From Flammula alnicola (taxonomy: Eukaryota > Basidiomycota > Agaricomycetes > Agaricales > Strophariaceae), in assembly GCA_015499995.1 (NCBI GenBank), contig JADNRV010000175.1:43333-107332 (forward strand): 64,000 nucleotides of DNA, written 5' to 3'. Each line of letters starts with the position of its first letter. The stretch's first letter is position 1. A model generated the notes under the pieces. The model was not told the DNA's origin and ran no database searches. It saw only the letters and a list, made by a program, of their open reading frames with translations. The translations under genes were made by a program, and so were the position numbers. Shown one piece after another: positions 23,219 through 33,060 of this stretch.

Positions 23219-25036
23219 ATTGGTTTCCCTTTTGCCCTGCAAGGAGGGCTACATATTGTAGCCGAGAACTGTTAGCGCTGTAGGATTTTTGGATTGGCAA
23301 CATGCATCCAACCTTCTCTAAGAATAAAGCCCAAAATTGCAGAACATTCGTGTATAGCCAACTCCATATTTATCATTTTTTCTCGTGAAGTTCATGGACT
23401 TGCTGGAGTCACATGCGGCGTCTTTGTCATCGCCGCTGCCGCCAAACAACTTCAAAACAACGCGCCCCGCGTCTTCTGCTACTCCTCGTCCTCTGCTGCT
23501 CCTCGTCCTTGCCTCGCCCTGTCCCTGCGAAACCTCCGAACTCACGGTAGCTCACGGCCGACTAGGGACTATAAAGGCAGGCGGTGAGGCCAACCCACCA
23601 GGTGCGTGGCGAATTGAGTTGTATGACTCGATTCGCCGCCTTCCACTTTTCTCCTTCCACCCATTCACCCCCGCCTACAGAAAGAATGCATCGAAGACGA
23701 GCACCGCCTGCAATCCTCCAACCACCACCACCACCACCTGCTTGCCGACCCACCGACCCTTCCCGCCTCCGTGCTCACACCGCGTGCAGGGAGACTGAAC
23801 ATCCCCACCACGCAGATTGGTCGACGCAGCCGCCATCGCTGTCCCTGCCTGTCAGCCACTGACCAACACCGCCACCGGGTGGTCGACCACCTACCTATGC
23901 CCCCTCCTCCATACTGCAGCCGCATGCAAGAGATAGCATGCTTACATCAATTCGCGCCGACTCTCCTGCCGCTCCACCGCCATGTCCAATAATTCCCAGA
24001 CCCCGACGTCTCCCAGCTCGGCACCCATGTTTTACGTGAGCAATAATGCGAGGAGATGACGAACTGGCTTGAGGCGGACTGCCATGAGTCGGAAGGAGGT
24101 CTCGCAGCCTAGGCGGAGTGTTAGGGTGCAGACCGTCGAAGGGTGTTCGGTGGTCGACCCGCACCTTGACCCACATCCTTGTGCATCGACGACCTCGCCG
24201 CCCCTCGTACTCAGGGAAGTTGAGCTACGGTGAAGGAGCTATAGCACACCTGTTCCTACGACAACCCCAACAACGGACACCCCAGCGCAGAAAGACATCA
24301 CAACGACGACCATCAAGTTCCGAGACGCCGCAACGACGGCGCCACTGCAGCCCATCCCGGTGGAGAAGGGCAACAAGTGAGGGGATGACCCAGTCCCGGC
24401 ATCGAGGGAGGGAAGGTCGCTGGAAGGTGGAGCCGCCTGCGCTATTTGAATCGCGCCATCTATTCCAGGCGCGATCCTAGCATTTCGCCACATTTCTTCA
24501 TACAAAACATGTATATATATATACTGTTAATGAAATATTCATTTTATTGTACAAAAAGCGGGTGCTGAATGTGACTAGAGGGCCCTATTTCGCTAGGACT
24601 TAAGTACTAAGTAGACGCGTTTGACGCGTTCGTAATCACGTGCCTCTCACCCCAAGATCTCGTGACTACATCAACTCTATGGACTCCATGGATTTCGATC
24701 ATGGATTTGGCAAATCAAGAATGCTCTCCAAAATTGTAGTACGCTGACAAGTACAACAGTCTGTCTCAAATAACCTTCTCTGCTAGAGAAAACACGTACA
24801 ACACCAATAGCAGAAAGTAGGCAGATCGGAGCTACATACATACTCGAGTCCATGACGCAGGCCTGAATAAATAAGAGACCGCCGCTGGGGCGGTATAAAG
24901 AAAGAATAACAACAGCAGGGTACAGTTTACATGGTTAGCAGTTCTTTCAAGAATGTTTTCGTTTATCTAGAAGTCCGGTGAATTTCGGTGAGAAGTGTGG
25001 GCTTGCGTTTTTAAGGTGTCCAAAGGCGCAGCATTT
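23219..25036. other. Stretch without a supportable gene
   Basis: Frames here translate to proline-, histidine- and arginine-rich low-complexity peptides without starts, stops or introns that make sense. A short TA dinucleotide run (about 24510-24522) is present. The end contains the 3' flank of the acidic-protein gene. Nothing else was found. Confidence 0.45.
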
Positions 25037-25640
25037 CTAAGCTTTGACTTTCTTTGCACCTTGTGAATCTTCGTCATCGGCGACATCCTCCCGAGAACGT
25101 TTCTTGGCGCTCGTAGGGGCAGGTTCTTGCTCCTCGACGTATTCCTCGTCCTCTTCCTCGTCCTCTTCTTCTTCGTCTCCGAATTCATCATCTTCGACAG
25201 GCGCGTTGGGCTACATTCGAGCATCCTTTGATTAGCAAGATATTTTTAAACATGAGTGGATCACGCACGTTTCCCAGAAGGAGGTGAGTCAAAGTGTCTT
25301 TTCCCTATTGAAAACATAATTAGCGTCGAAGAAAACGACGGAAAGCCACAACTTACCCCGTTTCCCTCCTCACCCTCTTCTTCCTCTTCCTCCTCGTCAT
25401 CATCTTCGTCCCCGGCGATTTGTCTATCCTCCTATTAAGGGAAGGTTGGTGACACAGCCAAAAAGAGGTCCAGAAACACACCTCGTAGTCAGCCTCCTCG
25501 TCTTCACCGAAGTCGTCACTCTCCTCCTCTTCTTCGCCTTCAACGTCAACAGTAGCGGGTTCATTCCCGTCGGTACCATTCAAGACACCTTCGGACTCTT
25601 CGTGATGCTCTAGCGCGGTCGCACTCGTTTCATCGGACAT
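25037..25640 (-). CDS. Small acidic, probably nuclear protein
   Basis: Four exons (25640-25482, 25431-25357, 25304-25269, 25210-25037), all phase 0 with good donors, giving 147 aa. The protein is extraordinarily acidic, with several runs of Glu/Asp, a short hydrophobic insert (LTHLLLGNPNAPVE, residues around 85-95) and a basic tail (SAKKRSRED ... GAKKVKA) that resembles a nuclear localisation signal. Composition like this is typical of histone or ribosomal-protein chaperone-like factors, but I do not recognise the family. It is divergent from the bestrophin gene, with which it may share a 0.5-kb promoter region. Confidence 0.7.
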
Positions 25641-26182
25641 TGTTGGAGGAATTTGAGGTGGTTGCTATGATGAGGGTAGTACGTTTCGTTAACTTCAAGC
25701 GGGATGTGTATCCTGGGAGAAGTCTAGATGGGAGCAATCTAGAGGTGGTCTATGGAGCGCGACAAGATGATTGGAGGCAGAAACCAGTCAATGTGGGATA
25801 TGTGTCAAGGAAGAGAAAAAGTTCGGAGTGATGTCTGTTGAATGTTCGCACCCACGGATGTCCAGGACTCTCGGAGCGCTCGAGCCTTGTCCCAACTTCA
25901 CGGACGGCGGTCAACCGAAACTCTCATCCCTTTCAATCTCCAATATTGTCACGTGATGGTGATTTCCCATTCGACTCTTCAGGGTCGCGGAGACAGTATA
26001 ACAGAACAGCGCCCTGCCATTGGGTAGCAACGTTTTTATAACGGCCAGCACAAGCTGCAGCGCGCGAGAACCATGCACACGCAAACCATCCTTTGACCAC
26101 CTTCGCAGACAATCTGACTCTCGTTCCACTCACAGCTTAAAGTCAAAGTCAATTAATAAACGATCGCCATCACCTACCCCGC

Positions 26183-28833
26183 ATGCCTAATACCCTCAAA
26201 AACAAACGATCCATGACGGGAAACCATCCCCTTTTACCAGCTTCTCGACCTGGGTCCATTTACGATGCCATTCCACATGTCCCCACATATTCTTTGATCA
26301 CTTGGACATTAGGACGAGGCTCAGTGGTAATTTGGTTCTGCTGTTCAAAGGTTCGCTCCTGACGCGTATTTTTTTTCGGCAATTAGATCTGGAGGATATG
26401 GCCAGCTGTCTTGCTTCACACTGCATTTGCCGCAGGTACGACCTTTGTGACCATCTACGAAGTCCTCAGTCATCGATTCTTACCCCTATAACAGTTGTCG
26501 TCACGCTCTCGATGCAGAACATTGTCAGCCTCGAAATTCCTAGCGTTATGTTGACAGTGCTTGGTTGGTCTTCGTTCGAGGCTGCGTGTTGGATAATTGC
26601 TGAACTGTGAAAAGGGGTTGTCATCGGTTTTGTCATATCGTATCGTGCCGTTAGTGGGTGAGAGCTGCTTCCTTTCTTAGAATGCCCATCTTTGCCTACT
26701 TAATGTTACAGGTACGACCGCTATTGGATGGGAAGGACGGGTTGGTCAGACGTGATACGAAATGCGCGTACTTTGGGGCGCCTCTTTTGGTTCCATGTCC
26801 CTCCCCGTCTGACTGCGAAGACGCCAGAGGAGATCGAGACAGGCCGAGTGCAGCGATCTACGCAAGAGCTAAACAAGGTGATGGCAGAGAAGCGGATGGC
26901 TCTCGATCTAATTGAAGGGTGTGTTCTCCGCTCTGTTATTTTCGTGAATGGTTTTCTAAGTTGTGATCAGTTTTGCAATTGCCCTTAAACATCATATTCG
27001 AGGTCGCCATTAAAATCGGTCGTGTGCCATGTTTTACTTACTGAATACGTCACAATTAGGGGAGTTGGGTATCTACTATGAAGATCTCTATCATCTCATT
27101 CGTCCGATGCACGATGTGAGTTATCCCTCACTTCGTGGTCTTGCCAGTTGTGCTGAGGTTCTTTCACGATCACACGGCCGCCGACGATAAACATACCCAG
27201 CAAGCGATGGCATCTTCGTTACCTTCTCCACGACGCGCACAACGGATTGCGACGGAGACGCTCATCGCCCAACCTCCGTCAGATGCTTCCCCTCCACGAG
27301 CATCGTCTTCGCACGTTCTCGTCGACGTCGACGTCGACCCGATTATCCCGCCTATCAACGGCTATGGGACGTTCGACCCTAAGAAGCTCTCGTCAGGCTC
27401 TCGCGCATCTTCTACTGGTGCTGTGCATCGCTTGCTCAGGCACAGCGCGTCCCAGTCATCCCAGCTCTCAAGTCTGTCAGCGCAAAGCCAGCATCAACCC
27501 CTCCTGCCGTCCTCGCAGCCTCCGCCCGACGATAATGTCATGGACAAAATATCCAGTGATTTGATTCCGTTTGCTGGGACGATATCCCTTCTGAGACAGC
27601 AGTTCCAGCCTGCTCCTCTGGAAGTCCTGCCCCCCGGTGTAACGACGGTTAGTATTGATAGCGACGCGACTTCGCGAGTGGACTGTTCCTGTGCGCACTA
27701 TGCTGACCCATCAGAATGCTTTTCGAAATAGGAAGCTGAGAATGTGAATGGCTTGAATGGCGACGCCCAACCGAGTATGCGACGGTGGCAAGGACCTATC
27801 CATCCTGGTTTACACTCGAAGCATCGTCCAAAAATCGCTGGAGGGGGCGAGAACCTTCCTCTTGAGATTCTGCGATGCCTTAGTGAGTGGTGCAGCACCT
27901 TGGAGGATCGGGGAACGGTTCCTGGTATGTCGTCTTGTTTTAAGCGCCGCAGGATTAGAACTGAACTACTAATATTGTAACTCTAGGTACAAGTTTGGGT
28001 CCGATGCTGGGAACGATAGCCGCCTTTGAAGATTCCTTATCTAGTGAGTGCCTCTGCTTATGTGCTTGATTGGGTTTACATACTGATGTATTTCTAGCGC
28101 TTGAGCGAATTCTCACTACCCCTTTACCATTGTATGTTTTCGCATTTAACTGATAAATTTAATATGCTGACCTACAAATCGACATGAAGCGTTTATTCCG
28201 TACACATCAGGTTATTCATTCTTTTTCCGCAACGATGAGAAGCGCTATGCTGACTGTCCCTCCGTTTTGTACACAACCTCATATAACAGACAGTAAGTAA
28301 CTCCGTATTTTCTTTATGTCCTGAGATCTCATATTCGTGCAGCACCGTCTGGGTTTATTTATTCTTCTTACCCTTTCAGCTCGTCAGTCAATTCGGATAC
28401 TACACGATCCCTGGTGTGGCCATTGCCGCATTTATTTATCTTGGTTTCCTTGCGGCTGGCGAGGAAATTGAGCAACCTTTCGGTGCGTTAATATTTGTTA
28501 GCGTGTCGGCCGCTCTATTACCTGAATTACTCACCAATCCCTGCAGGCTATGACGATGTATGTTTTTGCACTTCACATCCTCGCACGGAATCGTATTCTC
28601 ACTTAGGATCCATTCAGAACGATCTAGACCTGGACATGTTCTGCCATGCAATCATCCACGCCGACATAAAACAGTTGAAGAGCTCTCCGTGTCTGAATGC
28701 CTATTTTGGCCCCGAGTCGAAACACACCGAAGGCTCACGGCCTGTGCCGCGCCGCTCGTTAACCCTTACGGAAATCACAGATCTTGCGGAGAACGAGGGT
28801 AACGGAGCTGCCCCGCATGATATCCGGACGTGA
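26183..28833 (+). CDS. Bestrophin-like (UPF0187) anion channel
   Basis: Sixteen exons, phase-consistent: 26183-26326, 26387-26435, 26495-26563, 26615-26657, 26712-26918, 26971-27002, 27060-27115, 27201-27647, 27732-27924, 27987-28043, 28098-28131, 28190-28210, 28290-28292, 28343-28482, 28547-28557, 28618-28833; 573 aa. Membrane-domain motifs: IWRIWPAVLLHTAFAA, MLTVLGVVIGFVISYRAVSG then YDRYWMGRTGWSDVIRNA (the conserved arginine/tryptophan block after helix 2), LVSQFGYYTIPGVAIAAFIY and GEEIEQPFGYDDNDLDLD, the bestrophin calcium-clasp/pore-end motif. A long, probably cytosolic, Ser/Pro-rich loop (exon 8) is inserted mid-protein, as in basidiomycete members. Bestrophins are pentameric chloride/bicarbonate channels. 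Start 26183 is chosen; an in-frame ATG at 26213 is possible. Note the very small exons (21, 3 and 11 nt). Confidence 0.85.
28290..28292 (+). other. Candidate 3-nt microexon (ACA) in the bestrophin gene
   Basis: ACA lies between an acceptor (ataacag) and a perfect donor (gtaagt). Introns on each side would be 79 nt and 50 nt; skipping it gives one 132-nt intron, larger than any other in the gene. With it, the protein reads HIRHTVW; without it, HISTVW. The former is what I recall for fungal homologues. Confidence 0.5.
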
Positions 28834-29523
28834 TTTCAGTCCACGATGTGGCTTGAGCGCTCTCGCGCGCTGACCGTATCAACCAAGTATCAACTTCAAG
28901 TCATATATCCACATTCATTTGTAAACTTCTATATACCCTTGGAAATATTCGGAGGAAGGATTTCATGTGTCGTTCCCCGGCTGATATGCACGATTATTGC
29001 TCGACCAGCAGGAGACTGTATACCGTTATGTGCAGTCAGACCGGGATAACAAATTTGGAATGCATCGAGTACAATCGTTCACAGCACCGTTTTTCGTTCC
29101 TTTTCGATGCCATTTTTCGCTTGTTTTTCCCTTCGGGTTTCGTGTCTTTTTTTGCTCCGCTTGCCCCTCGTCTCTCCGGCCGTCACACATCCCCAGTATC
29201 AATCCCTTTACAAGATTCCCGAAATCGACACTATAAAATGTGATGTTACAAGAAGTAGTCCTGGAGCTCCGGAGTCCAAGTCGTGCCACTCAGCCAAGCC
29301 ACGTTGATCGGGTGACCGTGTTTTCTTCATCCAAGTCGATTCTTTATTCTCGAATAAGTACTGTGAGCGAGCAAGTGATTCCAAGGTAGGAACACTAATG
29401 ATATATATGATGACAAGTGCAAGACAAGTGGCAGTTTTAATCCACAATCCTCTACAATCACAAACGTTTGAAAACGTGCGACTAGTATTAATATTCAAGC
29501 TTCGTCGCTACCTCGATAACTCT
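28834..29523. other. Tail-to-tail intergenic region
   Basis: This lies between the bestrophin gene (+) and the seven-helix gene (-). Short ORFs on both strands lack any domain. I see no repeat or RNA gene. Confidence 0.45.
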
Positions 29524-30875
29524 CTAAGGGTACACAGATACCTGATAAATTTCTTCTTCCTTTCCGGAAGGAGAAGCGATGACAGAGGAGACTTTACCGT
29601 GCCTCGAAAAGGGCATGCCAAGCGGTACACCGTCAACTGGAGTTTCGAGATTCGATGTAGTCAGGCCGGTACCTTGAGATGTCGTACTCGTACAATTGAA
29701 GCGCAAAGTCTGTAGCTTTTCCTCATTCGCGAACGTTCCTTGGTTCCACGCGCGTCCCTCAGCCAAGCGGTAAATAATTAAGTAGCTTGCAATTTGCTAC
29801 CGAGGACCGAGGTACTGCCATCAGTACCACAACTCGGATAGCCAGTATTATCAGGCACGTACCTGGGCAGAAGAAGCCACTGACAAAAATATTTGGTTGA
29901 TTGGGTTGTTTAAGGCGTAGGTAACAATGAATATCAGGGCGAAAATGGAGTAGAGGGCAGCGGATTCGACGAATATTGTCGCCAAAGAGATATAGTGGCC
30001 GCCGTGAGCAGAGGGGAGGCTTTCTAGCAAGCGTCGACGGTATAGTAGGAGCCGAATAGTGATAAGGATGGTCAAGATGATGTTGACGCTGAGGGAGATG
30101 ACGTAGTATGAGGTTCCATAGGCCATGGGAAGCGCGCTGTATAGAGAAAGCCCAGGCTGGCTGGATTGGAGCGTCCAAAGGGTACCCATGACTGAAAAGA
30201 AGATGAAATAAGATGAAACGGAAGCATAACAAAACAATGCGGGGGTCGCGCACCGAAAGAGGCAAGCACCATGAGGGAAGGGAAGGCTACGACGCCATAT
30301 GAAATAGCCGTTGTTGAACCGCCCCAGATGACCCAGCACCGCCATAGCTGTCATCAAACACTGTTAGTGACGATTAACAAAAAAAAAAAAAAAGTCTGGA
30401 GAGGAACGCACCACGAGCAAATCCGCGAGGAATGTCAAAACGAAGAGCGTTGCAAAGAATATGACGTTAATAGCAAGGTATTGCGTCGCCAGGAAATACG
30501 CCCAAGGTCCACCTGGGTAATTGCGGTTGTCGATGTAGATTACTTGCACGGTTCGAGCTTGGACGGCACAAAATATTGTCTCGGTGCAAAGGAGGAGTGT
30601 GATATAGCCAAGCAAAAATACCGACTGCCTGCCTCGCGAAAGGCGCGCATTCCATAGAAATATCGCGCAAGAAGTGTAGAGCATTACTTGAATGCCTGTA
30701 TATTTGCAGAACGTGAGTATACCGTTCCGTGAACAAACATGGGGAGGGAGTGGTAAACAAACTCACCATAACCCAACCCAGTCACGAAATCTCCAGCCAG
30801 AAATGTTCGTTCAAGAAAAATATCATAGGCTGATTCGTCAGGCCCATAATATGGTGTAGAGCTCATCTTCTCCAC
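29524..30875 (-). CDS. Seven-helix integral membrane protein, basidiomycete family
   Basis: Five exons (30875-30767, 30695-30412, 30347-30254, 30191-29863, 29796-29524), GT-AG and phase-consistent, 362 aa. Seven hydrophobic segments are visible, among them YITLLLCTETIFCAVQA, YLAINVIFFATLFVLTFLAD, NIILTILITIRLLLYRRR and LYSIFALIFIVTYALNN. Conserved-looking stretches include NYPGGPWAYF, LWRCWVIWGG, GTLWTLQSSQPGLSLYS and YLIIYRLAEGRAWNQ. The C-terminal tail (about 75 aa) is polar and Ser/Thr-rich. I remember this architecture as a widespread Agaricomycete family with no known ligand or activity; receptor-like by topology only. The start may be at the second Met (30866, MSSTPYYGPDE). Confidence 0.78.
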
Positions 30876-31199
30876 AGTCTGTCAGTGTTTACGCGTTTAC
30901 GCCCTGATCAGCATCCAGATTCCAACGCTTGAAGAGTTGCCAGAGAGCCTGAGTAGCTCGTGAGTTAGTGATAGTAGAATCCAAGCAGAAAACAGGGGCA
31001 TTTGAAATAAATGCCTTCAGCTGACATTGGCAGGGAAGCCAGGTGATGTGCGCGGCGTGCACAATACAAGCCCCACCAAGAATAAATTTTCCGTAGGTTC
31101 GAATACGCATGTGAGTGGCGGTAGCCTGTAGGTGCAAATTAGCTCGGCAGCAATACTACCCGGTTGCTCAGGCACATGCCTTCCAGGTTAGAAAGCTAA

Positions 31200-31335
31200 T
31201 ACAGTCGGACCCCTCATAACCCATGCCGAGATTTACACCAAAAGTGACCTCTCATAACCCATAACCGGTAACCCCCCATAACCCATAGCGTGGGCCGTCC
31301 ACCGAGGGGTATGGGTTAAGAGAGGTTCGACTGTA
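31200..31335. mobile_element. TA-flanked MITE (Tc1/pogo-like non-autonomous element)
   Basis: About 136 bp bounded by TA on both sides. The left end reads CAGTCGGACCCCTCATAACC and the right end, on the opposite strand, CAGTCGAACCTCTCTTAACC, so about 17 of 20 terminal bases match. No coding capacity. The CAGTCGAACCTC-type terminus and TA target are typical of pogo/Tc1-like elements. Internally the motif CATAACCCAT recurs three times. Confidence 0.7.
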
Positions 31336-32050
31336 AACATGAAAGGAGTTCTAAATTCTAATGAGAGGGCCGGTCTTCAGAGGGTGATTGATATATCCCA
31401 TAGGTTGTCAGAAGTTGACAATGGTTGTCGCTGGAGTGTCTACAGATAAACAGAAGGATACACGGTTGTCAGAAATGAATATGAACAATTATATCAATGC
31501 TCTTGTTGTTGAAGCAGGCATTGTTTTGAAGATTTAAATGACAGAGTGTTTATATCGGTCAAACGTGCGAGCCTACTCACAATACAATAGAATCCTTGAA
31601 AGGCCAGAGTTTCTGAAGCTGTGGACCGCTATGTGCTCGATGCTGAGATGAACAGAGGCGCGACTGTCGGCCTTCTAAGAGTAAGCGGAGATGGAAGCAT
31701 GGCGGCAACTTCCGGCCTCCAACATACAACGTCAACGACTTAAACAAATCCATGGACCATCCATGCTAAATATGTTCGACACATAAACCCCCGGATGCTT
31801 CTTTTATCGCCGACTTTTTGGATCGAGCAGCAGCATGCATACTAAGTTCTCCTTATAGCTCCTTATTGTCAAACCACGCTTGTATACTAGCATCTCCTCT
31901 CATCTCCTTGGACATCGTGGAAGATTGAACACATTTATCTCGGCCCAACTTTCTCCAGAGATGTAAAATACACCTGTGAGCCTCTGGCTTTTAGGCCGAA
32001 AAGCATCCATCGGTCGGTAAATCGACGACGATCAGAATGCATGAGATATG

Positions 32051-32119
32051 CTTATCTTATCTCCTCTGCTCAGTATGCGCATCCAGACCAGGGAAGCGGA
32101 GTGCATAGCCTATCTTATC
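32051..32119. promoter_or_regulatory. Cluster of GATA-factor-type sites
   Basis: CTTATCTTATC at 32051-32061 and TATCTTATC at 32111-32119 each contain two copies of the reverse complement of GATAA/GATAG, the core recognised by fungal nitrogen-regulatory GATA factors (AreA/Nit2 type). They lie about 0.95 kb upstream of an amine oxidase, a nitrogen-scavenging enzyme. The role is inferred. Confidence 0.35.
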
Positions 32120-32983
32120 TTTCGGGTGTTACAACCAGTGGCAACGGCAACAGATCGCGGGGCGAAGGAGATAGATATCGATCCCTTGGACCGCTGATTA
32201 GGAGGATACTGAGTCGATGATTCAAGCTTCAGGCTGGTGCTGTGGAAATTGAACAAAAATATGATACTGGGTAGCTGGGTAATGACTGTTCAATGAGTGC
32301 TCTTCTTTCACATGAACGTTCACATGATGAACGACGTCGACAGTGACATGAAGGGTGAGCCATACATATCGAGCACCTGTTCTTCTCACATGGTGTTGCC
32401 GCAGTTGGCGTTCCTGTGCGGTATCTATGGTAAACACTCAACCTTATTTCAAAATTGAATCGGCGTGTGCGTCACAGGACGATAGCTGACGGCTTTAGAA
32501 GAGTTCTGGCATCATTTGCAGCTTCCTCGCACAAAACTCTTCCAATCTTGCTGACGATGTTGATTCAACAGGATGTCTTCCAAGCTTAGGCAGATATGCA
32601 CTTGAACTATTCAAGTACTCAAAGCGTTCACAACCGAACCAGAGAACACCAGAGTCAAAGCAGGCCAGCCGCCAATGTACGAGTCCAGTCAATTCCATGA
32701 CAATTCCGAATCCAATTGCTCTTATCTCGGCTCAGGGTCGCGTGAGCGTTGTATCCGAGTCCTCGGCTAGGAAGTTGGCCGATCACCTGACTCACATGGT
32801 TTTTCAGGCCGCCTCCTCCAAAAAATTATTAATCTGCATTCTCTTGCAGATAATCGTCCGCTTCTCAAGGCCTAGATGACTTTTTTTCACGGAGGAAAGC
32901 TTCTATGCTCCCTGATCGCTATCCTGATACGATTTTTGAAGAAGCGGAGTTCCTCGAGGCATCCAGACTCGGAGCACTGGAGG

Positions 32984-32991
32984 TATATATA
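32984..32991 (+). promoter_or_regulatory. TATA box of the amine oxidase gene
   Basis: TATATATA lies 70 bp upstream of the ATG at 33061, leaving room for a short 5' UTR. Confidence 0.6.
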
Positions 32992-33060
32992 GCGGGACTT
33001 AAACGGCGCCAATAGCCTATATCCCTCCCAACTTTCCCAAGCGCACAACACATCTTCACT

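Larger units (their letters stand above)
30876..33060. other. Divergent intergenic region with MITE and regulatory motifs
   Basis: A 2.2-kb spacer between the seven-helix gene (-) and the amine oxidase gene (+). Besides the MITE, GATA-type sites and TATA box listed separately, I see no coding frame. The frames at 32222-32441 and 32495-32698 are short and featureless. Confidence 0.45.

Noticed and set aside
23385..23925. Proline/histidine-rich ORFs on both strands
   Set aside because: Low-complexity frames in GC-rich DNA with no start context, intron logic or domain.
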